Shown one piece after another: positions 11,871 to 28,620 of a DNA stretch of 64,000 nt. Each line of letters starts with the position of its first letter. Positions within the stretch are counted from its first letter, which is position 1. The notes beneath the pieces are model-generated. The model was not told the DNA's origin. It made no database searches and was given only the letters and a program-made list of their open reading frames with translations. The translations under genes were made by a program, and so were the position numbers. Origin of the DNA: Mytilus trossulus (taxonomy: Eukaryota > Mollusca > Bivalvia > Mytilida > Mytilidae); the NCBI RefSeq assembly GCF_036588685.1, contig NC_086382.1:69103999-69167998 (forward strand), written 5' to 3'.

Positions 11871-12042
11871 TTGTATAACATGTATAAGGAGTTTACCAAC
11901 ATAGCAAGGTTTCTTTACAAAAAGTGTTTCCTTAATTAACAAGTTATATTTGTATTACCTTGGTGCATATGTGACTTTAAATAATGTAATCCCAGCATAT
12001 TTAGTATAGTGTAAATTATATTGCCACTATGTGACACTTTAC

Positions 12043-12085
12043 CTTTGATGTTATCTTCCAGGTTCCCTACCATTTGATGTACATC
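12043..12085 (-). pseudogene. Relic of C-type lectin exon 1 (3' end)
   Basis: The minus strand reads DVHQMVGNLEDNIK followed by GTAAAG. Lectin copies A and B end exon 1 with GVHQMVEKLEVNIK or GVHQMVEKLEVYLR before GTAAGG. Upstream the frame is closed by TAA after about 20 codons, and no signal peptide or lectin-domain exons were found nearby. A single small exon of an undetected gene is the alternative. Confidence 0.55.
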
Positions 12086-12957
12086 CTGAAATATCTCTTT
12101 CGGATATTTGATTGGTTACACATTTCTCTATTGATAAAAACCAAGATTTGAGGAACTTTTATTATTATATTTTTTTTAAATGTGCATTATGTTGTATTAA
12201 TAGATGAATTGCTTTTTCCATAAAGTTTTGAATAACAAATGAAATTCTTAACGACCTCGACAGGCTAAACATCCCTTGCACGGTCGGTTAAGATTAGGTA
12301 GCGTTGCGATGTAAAGTTGCATAGAAGCTTTGTTCTTATATTTTCAAATAGGGTTATGCATTAGATTTTTACTGATTTTAAGTTACATAGATTGCGGCGA
12401 CATAAATAGACGAATTCTCGCAAAGGTGAAGGGGGATTGATACCAATGCATGTACATGAGCCAAAGTAAAACCTACACAATCAGGACAAAAAGAAAGCAA
12501 AAGACATTAAAAAATAAGTAGGTAATATCATAGATTTGGAAAAGAAGACATGTTTGTATATCATGTTAAACATTCTTGACCATGTAAACATGGCCTAGCC
12601 CTATTGACATAAGTAAAATACGTAATAATTACAAATTGATCTGACACAACAATTAGTTCAACAGCTTATTAGAAGCAGCAATCATTCAAAACAATATTCA
12701 TTATAAGAAAAAAAAGTATACCTTTACTAGTATTTTCCATCAATTTAGGTGCATAAAAATGTTTCAATATAAAAACGAAAGGATTACAATCATGGCAAAA
12801 TTGAAATCTTCTCACTTATCCTCAAGTTCGTTCTCAACTGTATTTTAATTACTACATGCGAGTCAAGATATTATGCAGATATAATTGTATATATAACAAG
12901 AAGATGTATGATGATCTTCTTTTTGCTGTTAATTTTTGATGACATACCACTTTCTTT

Positions 12958-13065
12958 CCTAAGGTGCAAAGACGAGGAAATCCGGTTAATTAAACTGGTG
13001 GGAATTTCGAAATCTTCACAGTCCATTGTTGTAACAGTTTAAACATAGTATTATAAACAACCAAA
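12958..13065 (+). promoter_or_regulatory. Conserved 5' flank and 5'UTR of actin-like gene 1
   Basis: Shares AGGTGCAAAGA, a CGGTTAATTAAACTGGTG/CGGTGAATAAACTGGTG block and CAATTGTTGT-type sequence with the flank of the second actin gene at 34128-34253. A pyrimidine-rich stretch ending in CACAG (AG at 13020-13021) matches TTTACAG at 34194-34200. This suggests a 5'UTR intron acceptor just upstream of the coding exon. Confidence 0.55.
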
Positions 13066-13188
13066 ATGTACGCCGAAGACTTAGCTGCTTTGGTATTTGA
13101 CAATGGATCAGGAATGTATAAAGCTGGATTTGCTGGAGAGGATTGTCCACGAGCTGTATTTCCATCAATTATTGGAAGATTCAGACAA
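13066..13188 (+). CDS. Divergent actin, gene 1, coding exon 1
   Basis: Encodes 41 residues starting MYAEDLAAL. It contains DNGSG (phosphate loop 1 with the D11 equivalent) and the K18-equivalent lysine in YKAGFAGED. It ends at GRFRQ before the donor GTTTGT. Conventional actins read GRPRHQ here, so one residue of the H40-Q41 pair is missing. The exon joins 16217-17221 in phase 0. Confidence 0.92.
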
Positions 13189-14346
13189 GTTTGTTAACAT
13201 TCAAAGTTTCAAAACTTCTTTAATTTCAAATATTTATTTCTTTTATATTCGGATCTATTCTTGTTCCTTTTTTACATTTGACAGCACATAAATGTGTGTT
13301 TGTGTACGATTTATCCGAACCTTATATTCGTTTATTTTCCTTGTAATAACAGATCGAGAAAATTTAAAAAAAAAATGAATACTTAGGTAAAGGTATAATG
13401 TTATATCTGGATATACGTGACCAATGAACATATTTGTAGATGATAGATAATTGATTGGTGTAGGACACATACGTATGCACCTTCTTGGTTACACATTTAT
13501 TTGTTTGCGACGCGTTTTGTCACAGTCTTAAGTTTTTTTTATAAACATGTAGTTGCTTATATATGAGAAAATTCTGTCTTATACATCCATGAAAACCACT
13601 TGAGACAATGACTGTCATTACATGTTTCGAATAGCCATAAATGACTTGAATAATTCTAAATGTGAAATGACTCAACAAAATTTGTTTTTATACCAAGAAG
13701 CATGCCAATTAATACAGCTGCGAGCTGTCCAGCTGTGGAGAATGTGCTGATTGTAATGTTTGCAAACGATTAATTAGTATTGTTTGCACGTTCGCTTAAT
13801 ATCCATTGTTGAATAAACAAATACTACAATTCAAAGTAATAATGGGAACCGATCCTTAGAGGACTTGAACAATTCTTCTTTAAATTTATTATTTAAAGTC
13901 ATAAGAAACCTCAAGTTAAAAAAAAATAATGCAGATGTTTTTTATAACTCAATGGATACTTTTCATTATAAAACTTATCTACATATACTTTTTTCTGAAG
14001 AAAGTTCCAGGCAGCAATTTTAAAATAAAGTAAACTACCTGAAATATTTTCCGTATGCAAAGTGACCGCAGTGTGACCCATCTCTTTTAAACATCCGGTG
14101 ATCGCAATACGCATGAATGTTAATACAATAAACTTTTTATCTTGTTGAATATGTTAAACACGTGCTCAATATCCATGTTTTTTTGTCGGTTGTTGACAAA
14201 AGGCGACAATCGTTAAACTTCGGCTTCAAAACACGAATTTTATCTGCCATATTTTCATAACAACACTGACCGATTGAAAAAAAACCACATTGACGATTAT
14301 ACGAAGTTTATGCGAAAAAATAATAAAATTGTGCACAGAAGACTAA

Positions 14347-15572
14347 GGCCGTGTTCACATTGACCTAAACTCTGTGTTGTGTTAGTGTAACTCACACATA
14401 AACTAAACATAATTGCGTATCTCTTGATAAATCTCAATGTTTACATGCAGTTTAAATCATGTTTTGTCTACATGTAGTCGATAGTCGATGTAGGCCTTGT
14501 GTAAGTTAAGTGTACTCTAAACTAGGCATTCAGAACATTAATTTTCCCATGTATATTTAAAAAAGAAACATTTATTTTTATTAAATTGATACTTACAACA
14601 CTTATTTATAAAGTTCCTTACCGAAATATTTGTCTTAACTTGATATATTTATTTGTTATAAAAACACTTTAGCAATACGTAGCCTTATTAACCCCTAATC
14701 AAGACTCATCCATCATCATTGCCGAACACATAATTCATTTGAAAAGGTCTTCCCGAATCGATTAGACGTACATACTGACAGAAATATTTGTCACTGGTCT
14801 GTATACTCTAACACCGATTCACTTATAAATGCATTACTGAAAAAAGAGTGAGGTTAATTGTTTATTTGTGTAGTACCTGAGACCTGTTAAAATACAATAA
14901 GAAATTTAAAAAAAAGCATTACCCCCTCCCTTTGCCAAATACTCCTTGGAGACAAAAAAGCATTTGAAACAAACAGAAGAGATAGATATGTAGTGATCAT
15001 TGAATCGGAATTATTTTTCTTCGTCTGTAAGCACGCTGATGGCGATCCTACGCTTTAATGCGTAATCGAGACATCTTTAAACTACTGCAAATCATCCAAA
15101 ATGACTTTCTGAAAGAAGCAGCCACTTTACTTCCCAAAAAAGGGGGAGGTGTTGTGAGTCAGATTTTTTTTTCGTGCGAAAGTTTATAATTAGTTCTTTT
15201 TCTATGGTACCAATTTAATAGTTAACACTATAATGTATGGGGAAACTTCAGACTCAGAATAATAATTTTGTTCATTTTATAATCATCTGAGTGACCCGAT
15301 TTTTTAAAAAATCAAATTGTGGAAAAATCCTCCCACACCCCTTTTTAAAAGTCAAATGGTCGCTTCCTCACTGCTGGAAAGTTGTTCGAAAATTTGAATT
15401 TGGTTCTACGTAAATTAAATAACATATAGTTTACAAGTGTAAACAAATCTTATGTACAGGTAACTAAACAAGGTGTATAGATGTGAACAAATTTAATGTG
15501 AAACAAGTGTACATTACATTAAACCAAATGTAAACATGTTTACTGTACACGGCGTTTGATGTGAACACGGCC
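14347..15572. mobile_element. PIF/Harbinger-like miniature element in actin gene 1 intron
   Basis: Inverted ends GGCCGTGTTCACAT (14347) and ATGTGAACACGGCC (15572) are flanked on both sides by TAA (14344-14346 and 15573-15575). A 3-bp TWA target duplication is typical of this superfamily. The interior has no recognisable transposase. Confidence 0.75.
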
Positions 15573-16216
15573 TAAGTGTATTATGTTTGTATGCTTTGGT
15601 TCAATAATTGAAATTACATTATTTTTCACCGCTCCCTCGTTTATAATGACTTTTAATCGAATACAATGTCATATCAATCAAAAGAGGTATTAGATACCTT
15701 TGCGAATGGTCAACTGTAAAGAATGCGTTGAATCAAATATCCCCTACTGAGTGCTTGCACGTTTGTCCAATGACCCTATTTGAATCACCAAAAGAAATAA
15801 TCAAATACATGTACAAATAAATTCATTTTGCAAACAAACATTGCCACCTAATCACAAACATATACAGTGCAAATGTATACGTTGAATATGATAATTGAAA
15901 CGTCGAATCAAATATTGCTAATAATCTCTTCAAAGCTTCGCAAAGATTTTGAGATTGACATCCCGATCTCGCAGCAAAACTTAAATGCATATTTACGTTT
16001 GTATGTTAGAATCCAAAAAATATTAAGGAATAATTTATAATATCTCAGATTCAAAATTAACCGACCAGTAAAAATTGTAATGTCTTCTGATGTTTGGTAC
16101 TAAACCCGTGTATAAAAAGTGTAAGTTAAAAAGTAAAGGAGGGGAACAAAATTGGTAATGGAGAATTAAAAACCAAATTGAAATTGTTATACTAGAACAC
16201 ATTTTGTGGTTTTCAG

Positions 16217-17221
16217 GGCGTGACGAGTAGTGTAGGACCGAAAATATACTATGTTGGGGACGAAGCCGAAAGCAAAAGAGGAATTCTTACACTTAAATAC
16301 CCAATTGAACACGGAGTTGTCACAAACTGGGAAGATATGGAGAAAATCTGGCATCATACTTTCTACAATGAACTGCGTATTGCGCCCGAAGACTATGGCG
16401 TTTGTCTGACAGAGGCGTCTCTCATTCCTAAATCTAACAGAGAAAAGATGACACAGGTTATGTTCGAAACGTTTAATTGTCAAGCTGTGTACGTTGTCAA
16501 TCCGGCTGTAACATCGTTATACGCTTCTGGTCGTACAACTGGCATTGTTTTACTTTCTGGTGAAGGTGTAACCAATATTGTACCTGTTTACGAAGGTAAT
16601 GCTATTACTCATGCTATTTTGGGATTAGATCTAGCCGGATCTGACCTAACAGACTATCTGATGCAAATTGTGACAGAACGAGGATATTCATTCACAACCA
16701 AAGCAGGAAAAGAAATCGTAAGAGACATAAAAGAAAAAATGTGCTATGTAGCATTAGACTTTGAACAAGAAATGCGAACACCTAATTTTTTGTATCCTTT
16801 AGAGAAAAGCTATGAACTACCTGACGGACAGGTTATCACAATCGGTAATGAAAGATTCAGATGTCCAGAGGCAATGTTCCAGCCATCTTTCTTGGGCATA
16901 GACTCACTAGGTATGCATGAGGCAATATGCAAAAGTATCGAAAAGTGTAATGATGAAATTCGTAATGAATTGTATGCTAATATTGTACTTTCTGGTGGGT
17001 CAACTTTGTATCCTGGTTTTGCCGACCGTATTCAGACAGAAATCATACAACTTGCTCCACCAACATCGGAGGTCAAGGTTATTGCTCCACCAGAAAGAAA
17101 ATATTCTGCCTGGATCGGGGGTTCCATGTTGGCGTCAATGTCCAGATTCCAAAACATGTTGATCAGCAAACAGGAATACAACGAATCCGGACCAGCAATC
17201 GTGCACAGAAAGTGTTTTTAA
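16217..17221 (+). CDS. Divergent actin, gene 1, coding exon 2
   Basis: With exon 1 this gives a 375-residue actin (conventional invertebrate actins have 375-376). Visible landmarks are [88 protein letters not shown] and the C-terminal IVHRKCF. The fold is therefore fully present. Several residues normally invariant are changed: Q137 becomes P (VVNPAV), the loop DSGDGV(S/T)H becomes LSGEGVTN (D154L, D157E, H161N), and YEGYALP becomes YEGNAIT. The D-loop reads [12 protein letters not shown] instead of GVMVGMGQKDSY. The family polymerises and hydrolyses ATP; on these changes I infer altered or absent hydrolysis and altered filament contacts. The open frame argues against a pseudogene. The acceptor TTTTCAG lies directly upstream. 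Confidence 0.93.
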   Translation, partial: GVTSSVGPKIYYVGDEAESKRGILTLKYPIEHGVVTNWEDMEKIWHHTFYNELRIAPEDYGVCLTEASLIPKSNREKMTQVMFETFNCQAVYVVNPAVTSLYASGRTTGIVLLSGEGVTNIVPVYEGNAITHAILGLDLAGSDLTDYLMQIVTERGYSFTTKAGKEIVRDIKEKMCYVALDFEQEMRTPNFLYPLEKSYELPDGQVITIGNERFRCPEAMFQPSFLGIDSLGMHEAICKSIEKCNDEIRNELYANIVLSGGSTLYPGFADRIQTEIIQLAPPTSEVKVIAPPERKYSAWIGGSMLASMSRFQNMLISKQEYNESGPAIVHRKCF

Positions 17222-17401
17222 ACTGCAAAACAACTTGCTAAGAAATGAGCTGCATTCTATTCTTTGTTCTGATATGTAAAATGATTTTTAGATGTAGAAA
17301 ATTATGAAGATTATAATACAATTGATATCATCATAATGTCGGTTTTCGATTCTAAATCCAAAGACGATGTCTTTTAGGAATATAAATATTCTTTCGCGAC
17401 A

Positions 17402-17451
17402 GTTTTATTTTCGCTTTTTTCGCTGTAACAGTTGAAACGCGAAAATAAAAC
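17402..17451. repeat. Perfect 13-bp inverted repeat downstream of actin gene 1
   Basis: GTTTTATTTTCGC (17402-17414) pairs with GCGAAAATAAAAC (17439-17451). It lies about 180 bp after the stop codon, so it could be transcribed in the 3'UTR. A role is not shown. Confidence 0.6.
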
Positions 17452-18585
17452 GAACGAGAATATTTCAAAGAAATTCGAAACGAATATGAAGTCCATACAG
17501 GAACGTATGTCTATATCAAAACTTTATATTATGATTATCCTAATTAATCCAAGATGACATTACGGATATTGCTAAATAAACAAATGTTATTACAGTTATA
17601 AAAATGACACCTGCCAATCAGTTTTAAAATGATAACCAATTGTACCTGCTGCACTGATCAATCAGATTAAAATATTAATTAATGACCAGTTATTTTGTCA
17701 TTATTTTATTCACTTTTAATTGGATCATTCCTCTTTGTTTATGTGATTGTGTTTTTACTAGCAAACATGAATAAAAGTAAAAACTGTGAACAAACAAGCA
17801 AGAATTTGATTGGTTTAATCACTTGGTTTAAAATCATTCATTTTTAAATCATTTCTGAAAATAATTATATACGACACCGTATGGGACATCGCGAATTCAA
17901 AACGGTGCGAATCTAGATTATGTTGGTAAACCGCGGAAAAATGACTGCGCGAAAATATCCCGGTTTACAGTAGACGGTTTTATTGTAAAGATCATTAATC
18001 GATTTTATATCTATTTATTTGAATTGACTTTTCGTTGTTAAAAACTTTTTACAGGCTTTTTGTTCTTAGGGCTATCTATCCGACTTCTTGGTTTATTTTT
18101 TTTTTGTAATATTAATATTTCGGTTTACCAGTTGTGTCTTATTAATTAATTTCGCAGTATTGTCAGTTCATCGATTTGACCGTTTCGTCAATCAGTTCAT
18201 TCATATCGATTATTTGCTTTACATCTAGCTTAACATCCCTACTGGCCATGTTTCTTATTCGCTTTGTGATCAAACTTATGCTCTAAATCCAATAAAAGTT
18301 TATTGCACATGCGTATATTGACTTCTTCAGAATAGTGAATTTTATAAAATTATCATGCACTTACTACATTTCCTTAACTTTAAAACACTTTCAAACTCTG
18401 ATGGTGCACATGGTGTTATTATGACTGTAATGTGTTGCATTCCAAAATTGACATAGTTGACCTAGATACGACAACCGTTGGTGCTGGTTGTTCAAATTCC
18501 TCCCTCTGAGCCGACACAAACGTTTTTGCACTTATAATTATCGGACATAGAAATTACCTTAATTGTCCATATTCAGAATCGAACA

Positions 18586-18736
18586 AATTGATGCGAGCTA
18601 TACTTCATTGACGTTTCAACATGGGTAGGCATTATATTTGTGTTATTTTAGCCCTCACTATCGCTCTGGCAAAAATAGTTACGGAAATAATGCCTACCCG
18701 TGTTAAAACTAAAATAAAGTATAGCTTGCATCAATT
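18586..18736. mobile_element. Short foldback (MITE-like) element
   Basis: AATTGATGCGAGCTATACTT at the left pairs with AAGTATAGCTTGCATCAATT at the right. The arms continue inward with GGGTAGGCATTAT and ATAATGCCTACCC. The whole is 151 bp with arms of about 50 bp. No coding capacity. Confidence 0.7.
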
Positions 18737-19387
18737 ATTTCTTAATTGATTTTTATGTTTTAATTAACCTATATAAATTCAGTTGGTATTTCCCTAAAGT
18801 TAGTGGGCGATATGGTTTGACGGCCACCTTTAGGTATCCATCCTTTTACAATATCGTGACAAAATCCTGGTAAGTCAGTTGTATATCGAAGTGGTTTCAG
18901 ATGTTCAAACTTCTAAATTCATCTTAAAGATAATGAAGTTTTCTCCGTATTTATCAAAAGTGAATATTGAAATAAAATACTAATTTTCATGTTTTGACTT
19001 ATTAAATATTGCTACTCATTTACTTTTTAGTGTACTTAAGTAACTGTCTAAATCAAACAAATAACATCCCCCTTTACTGTTATCAGATAATAGAGTTGAT
19101 CTTTTTTATTTTATTTTGTTTCCCGTCTCACACGAAATTAAAAAAAAAATCTGAAGTTGCTAAATTGCAAATTTACGTTGGTAATTTATGACTGACATAC
19201 TTGCTATATATGTTAATTGTAAATCTAAATTATAATCCTGGTACTTTTGATAACTATTTCCCGTACTTTCGTTTGTTTTTGTTTGTTTTTGTTTTTTTGC
19301 TTTTTTGAAGTTGTTTTACCAATTTTGTTTGCTCATTTGTATGGAAATACGGACCTAAAACTTTAACTGGTTTGTCGTTTATCAAAA

Positions 19388-19510
19388 GTACCAGGATTAT
19401 AATTTAGTCCACCAGACGCGCGTTTTGTCTACACGAGACTCATCAGTGACGCTCATATCAAAATAGTTATAAAGGTAAACAAGTACAAAGTTGAAGAGCA
19501 TTGGTGATCC
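19388..19510 (+). repeat. Interspersed repeat (CCAGACGCGCGTTT family)
   Basis: Second copy of the 160-310 repeat, same strand, with GTACCAGGATTATAATTTAG and GAGACTCATCAGTGACGCTC. Confidence 0.75.
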
Positions 19511-19789
19511 AACAAATTTATCTATATCATCTTTACAATGTTTTTACTCGTGATAACAGTTTATTGTGGTATCATTTTATCGTATTAACCAGTTCAAGTA
19601 ATTGCATATTTTGATCTGCTGGTTCTCCTTAAACCTCAACATTTGGTAGTCAGATCATAGTATGCTCAAATGTGAGTTAGTAAAATGTGTTCAAGGGTCT
19701 TGTGAACTGTCATATTGAAACTCCAGACTGTCAGCTTTGTTGAAATCAAGTTCCATATAAAACGTCATGTTCAAAATCTGAATAAAACA

Positions 19790-20125
19790 CGTCATTTGGT
19801 CTCTGGATGAACATCGGACTAAGACTTCTTTTAAACTAAGTTTTACTGAAAGTATAGTGATGTGTGCGTTCTATCCAACATTTGGTATAGCAAGACGGTT
19901 AGGATATCTCTGAAAACAATTTGACCCGGTCGTAGTTGTGCGCCTGTCTGGAGCTAGGAATCTCTGGCCGTTAATTTGATAGTCCTTTTTGTTCTTTTTA
20001 AATTTTTGTTCATTTATATGTTTCGGGGTTTAGTGTGACGTCTATTTCCGCTGAACAAGTATACATTTGGGAGCTAGCTAGCTGACGCCTGCCACCGGAT
20101 GTAGGAATTTTCCTTTGTGTTGATA
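19790..20125 (+). repeat. Decayed Penelope-type 3' tail
   Basis: Follows the order of 43805-44100: CATCGGAC..AGACTTCTTTTA, TTTTACTG, GACC..GCGCCTGTC, GGAG..CTCTGGCC, then TTTCGG..GTTTAGTGTGACGTC. It is more diverged than the other copies. Confidence 0.5.
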
Positions 20126-20414
20126 CACATTTTCATTTAGACTATGTTGCACTTGGCAGTATGCGACATCAGAGTAACGTTACGTTATCTGTTAATTACT
20201 TGTATATGATCTGTAAGTGTTTAGTGACTGATTTAATCATGTTAAACATGTTTAAGTTGCTGGTCTTCACATAAACAATTATTTCTGTATTTACGAAGAC
20301 AATATATATGACAATCTAAAATACTTGAAAAGTTACAATTCTTTAAAAACGACAAACATATCAGTTCATTTGAAAAAGAATCGTTTGCCGTATATTGTGT
20401 TTGTGATAAAATTG

Positions 20415-20725
20415 AATATAGAAATGGGGAATATGTCAATGAAAGCACATACCGATTAAAGAGCAGATAACATCAAAAGGCCACCGATGGGTCTTGACGG
20501 CAGCAAGAAATAATGCAGCACCCGGACACGTACTACAGCTGCCCCTTGAACAAAAATGTATATTAGTTCAGTGATAATGGACGTACGTACTAAAATCCGC
20601 AATATATAAAAGAACTAAAATTAGAAATCGTTAAAGACTGACAAAGGACGGAGGTAAATATTTGGCATGCGAGGTTAAGCATGTTTTGAGACCTCAACCT
20701 TTCCCCTATACTTCTAGCCAATGTA
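20415..20725 (-). repeat. Dispersed copy of the Penelope-flank repeat
   Basis: Contains AATATGTCAATGAAAGC, GGCCACCGATGGGTCTTGA and GTGATAATGGACGT in the orientation opposite to 43918-44215. The end near 20680-20715 matches the reverse complement of 43860-43915. Confidence 0.65.
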
Positions 20726-21659
20726 GAAAAATCAAACACACAACAATACGCACAGTTGAACTCAATTTAAAAGAAGTCCGATTCTGATGTCAAAATAAGT
20801 AACAAAAGAAACTAAACAAAATGATACACAAATTTACATTGGACTACTAGGAGTTACTGACACGCTAGCTTCAGATCACAATTAAACTGAATTAAAGATT
20901 ACGTTTGTGATATCGATGGTGTTATAATGTTTCAGTAAAACATAAATTTCTTTCGCTAAAATATTATACGTTGTTACAAAACGATCAAACTGTACAAATT
21001 GTGATTAATACTACAAGGTGGTAACGGGGGAACGTCACCATCTAACAAATGGACTATTAACGATAGGACATGAAAAGTCATATATTTTATCATAAAGTTT
21101 ACCCTCTCTGAGCACTAGATATCACTCGTTGGTTTTGCTCGGCTTGTTGTGCCCGGTATTAATTATGTTGTGGTATGACGGCTGTTCATTTTGTCGTGTG
21201 TAAAAAAAACAAAATCGCTATATTTTCGACTTCGCCACGATTGGTATGTTCAATATCTTTGATTGATTGATTGATGTTTCTATAACGCCACCTTTATACA
21301 ATGGAAGAGGTATACAGTCATTGGTGAGATCACATGATAGTCATCTAGCTATTTTTGTTATATTTGTAATTTTCCCTTTTTTCATGTTTTCGTGGTCGTC
21401 TGTTGATTTGGTTTAGCATTTTGGTTTGGTTTTGTCTCTAGTCCTAATTTATACCTGTATAATTGATAACATGGATAAGTGCCCTCTTTGTATAAATTAT
21501 CCAAGACTAAGTCACAAAATTCGAACGTACTTAATCGAATAACACAGCTAAAAGTACTCACGTGACCTCTCGAATAGACCCTGTCGTGCCGAATGATTTA
21601 ACCGCCAAATCACCCAAAAAACTTTAAAAAAAGATACAAAGCATATATAAATAAGCTAG

Positions 21660-22170
21660 TTGTCTTGCGGAGAAATATAATTGCCAGCAATACAATTACA
21701 TTTGCTCGCAAAAAAAATCAGTATGTATGCGCGCAGCTTTGAATTCAATTGCTCGAATATATTTATAAGTAAAAAAAACCGTTAAAACAAGTAAATGCAG
21801 GTAGACTTTATTTGTTTATTCATTCATTTAACTATCGGCCTTCTTTCACTTTAAAGGTCATTACGCTTTAGAGTTAGGGTTCAGTCATGGTTATGGTTAG
21901 ATTATGGGATGTTCTAGGTTAGGGTTAAGTTTTATTGTTAAGGCTAGTGGTGCTTTATGTATCTGTTAGGGTAGGCTTTGGGTTAGGAATAGTTAAGTAT
22001 TGCTCTTAACAAAAATGCTATTTTATCACACAAACAATTTTGATAGATATAAGATTGGATGTAAACAGATTAAGCGTTCCCTCCGCCATGACTTTTTGTC
22101 ATCTTTATATTCTCACCACCTTTTTTTTTTTTTGCAAATGTTTGGAATAATCTGTATTGATTTTTGTTGG
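21660..22170 (-). pseudogene. Third, decayed copy of the C-type lectin segment
   Basis: At 22081-22140 the plus-strand string CTCCGCCATGACTTTTTGTC, followed by CTTTATATTCT and TTGCAAATG, matches the reverse complement of lectin exon 2 (50568-50659 and 57478-57569). It has an internal deletion and an expanded T run. The flank at 22010-22075 resembles the following intron of copies A and B. The part at 21660-21830 resembles 47000-47170. No open lectin frame remains. Confidence 0.6.
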
Positions 22171-22827
22171 GATGTGGTATTTTGTTTTTTTTATTTTTCA
22201 AAAACGCAATTATCTTTGCGACCATCGCTTGTCATCTGAACGAGAGAAATACTATTGTTACAGCACTCAAAATGGTTGCCTACAAAATATAACTTGATCA
22301 TTTGTTATGTGTTTCGCAGTACTTTTTGTGTCAAAGGAACAATGAATAACGGACCACCGTTAAAAAAATATAGCAGTTATTGTATGTGCGTTTATGAACA
22401 AAATTAGGAACAAACCTATAAAACTCTCAATATATTACGAGTATCCGAGTACTGTGATTGACCTTGAGTACTAGGCCTTCCGAGTGAGTACAAGTGTACT
22501 TGTGTCCATCCCTTCTTTTGAAACAATTCTTACTATTGATAATTTTTTTAACGTGTAGTGAAAAATACTGTATACATGTTCAGGAGAAGAACAACTGACA
22601 TAACAGAAAGAAGATAGGTCTGGTCTTGTTGATTATTACAGACATAAGACTGACCATATCTATGAACCGATCATCGCGTTGTTGCAAGGTTTTTTATGGG
22701 TATGTTTTATTAATTCTTATCAGGATTACATTGTTTAAAATGCAGTTATTCCGAATTAAAAAAAAAAAATATGAACGTTTTAACAAAACCATTTTTTAAT
22801 TCTAAATTCAATTTAATTTAATGTAAT

Positions 22828-23095
22828 AGTGTCTGCACATAACGTAATAGTGTTTGCACATAACGTAATAGTGTTTGCACATAACGTTATAGTGTTTGCA
22901 CATAATGATGTAGATTTTATACATAACGAGATAGGTATTTGCACATAACGTAATAGGTGTTTGCACATAAGGTAAACGATGTTTGCACATAGAGTGAACG
23001 ATGATTGCAAATAAGGTAAACGAGGTTTGCACAAAACGTATTAGCTGTTTGCACATAATGTAAAAGGCATTTGCACATAACGTAATGAATGCTCA
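22828..23095. repeat. Degenerate tandem repeat, unit about 20-21 bp
   Basis: About a dozen units of GTTTGCACATAACGTAATAG with variation, including CATAAGGTAAACGA forms toward the right. Related CATAAC motifs continue sporadically to about 23560. Reading frames across it (repeated MCKH/YVMCK) reflect the repeat. Confidence 0.85.
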
Positions 23096-23918
23096 CAGCG
23101 AGTATCTACTGTACGGCAAAATGCATAAGAATCATACCATGATGTATTATGTTTTTCACTGGAGATACATATGAATAAACACAACATAACGCCAAAAGAC
23201 TATAATATCATGAAATTTACATAGAACAAAGGTGTATCACAACAAAGCGTTTAAAAGATTTGTCATAACAATAACACTTGAGACAGGACGCAATTATTAA
23301 CTGACTTACGTAAACGAAGAATAGACACAACATAGATAAAATATGAGAGAATGTAAAGTTGGTTGATCATAAAGTTCAAAAGTATTCATAGAATATATAA
23401 TAGTTACAGCATAATGTAATGCATATTTTACACAACAAAGTTTAGCAATGACATATCATACAATTGATTGACCAACCAAATTACCAATTTGACATAACAC
23501 AGAGATGCCGTGTCAGGATATAAAGGCATCTGCACATAACATAAAGAAGAAATGACAGGACGTAAAGGTAAAGCGATAACACATATTTAATATTTACACT
23601 ATAAGACAGTTCCGGCGTTCCATACTGTGAGTTAAATTAACCATGGATGTTTGATGTGTCGATATCAACATGTTTCTGTCGTCATGAAAAAATCACAAGA
23701 AAAGTATTGTGCACCAAATTGTCCAAATGTTTAAACTTTAATTTAACAGCAAACTATACCTAATTTTGGAACGTTCGAATAACTAAATAGATTATTTTTA
23801 CAGTTTCAGATGTCAAATTATCATGACTCTTAACTACTTCTTCCTTTCAAAATGTCAGATCTGCTAGATAAATAAGTATACACATGAATAACAGGTAATT
23901 GATTTATTCGTGAATTAT

Positions 23919-27771
<3,853 letters not shown>

Positions 27772-28084
27772 GTTTGCATGTGAAGATGTATTTTATAACT
27801 ACGACTATTTTAAACAGAAAATTGTTTTTCTGCTTATTAACAGAGCAACACTCCTTGCCTGTCGCTTTAGTACACTCAGTACGCACTCCTTGTTTTATTG
27901 TTTATTATTTAAACATATTATAAACACTGTGACACGTAGACAATATTATATTACCGAAGAATTTGTTTTTAAAGTTATAATTTTTTTGCAGAAATTAAAA
28001 CGCAATTTATCTAAATGTCTTTAAAGGTGAACTTCAAGATGTAAATATAATACGTAATGATATATTTGAAGTTACCAAATTTGT

Positions 28085-28300
28085 AAGAAGAATGGAAGCG
28101 GAGAAAAGAGAAAACAATCCGACCATAAAACGGCCCAAGGCCGCCAATGTGTTTTAAACACAGCATGAGAACCTGACTACCGGAGGCAGGCGTCTGCTGT
28201 CCCCTAAACTGCAAAAACATGTCTTATTTGGTCTCTTGTGGAGAGTGTGGAGAGTTGTCTCATTGGCAATCACACCACATTCTCTTTGTTATATATCTAT
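28085..28300 (-). repeat. Composite repeat, partial Penelope-flank copy plus another repeat
   Basis: Has CCGACCATAAAACGGCC, GGCCGCCAATGTG and CCCCTAAACTGCAAAAACAT, then GAGAGTTGTCTCATTGGCAA. That last string recurs at 60980-61010 and inverted at 55095-55130. Confidence 0.55.
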
Positions 28301-28474
28301 GTGTACTATTTCAGTTAAATTTGACGTCACATGTGTGTATATACTTTTTTTTTATTAGAGGGAGATAAACCTGATATAAAAAAAAGGTCCCACTGTAATG
28401 CTAAAGTTTTTGTCTAGAGAACAACAAACTTTGAAGATATTTAACTGTCTTCATTGGTGTGTGGAATTGGCATT

Positions 28475-28620
28475 TATCAACGAAAGACAGAAGATGCCAA
28501 AAAGGGACATACAAACTCATCAGCCGAAAATAAATTGACTACGCTATGACTGAAAAAGACAAAAAAATATCACAAATGACAACATATAAAACCAAAGAGT
28601 TGTATAATTGTTTGATGCAG
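28475..28620 (+). repeat. 8213-type interspersed repeat, partial
   Basis: Contains ACGAAAGACAGAAGATGCCAA, ACATACAAACTCATCAG, CACAAATGACAACATATAAA. Same strand as 8213-8440. Confidence 0.55.

Noticed and set aside
16187-16483. Minus-strand frame over actin exon 2
   Set aside because: Antisense shadow of the actin coding sequence.
22808-23056. CRISPR-like repeats and the MCKH-repeat open frames
   Set aside because: Units are directly adjacent and degenerate without unique spacers, and the setting is eukaryotic. The frames follow the repeat.
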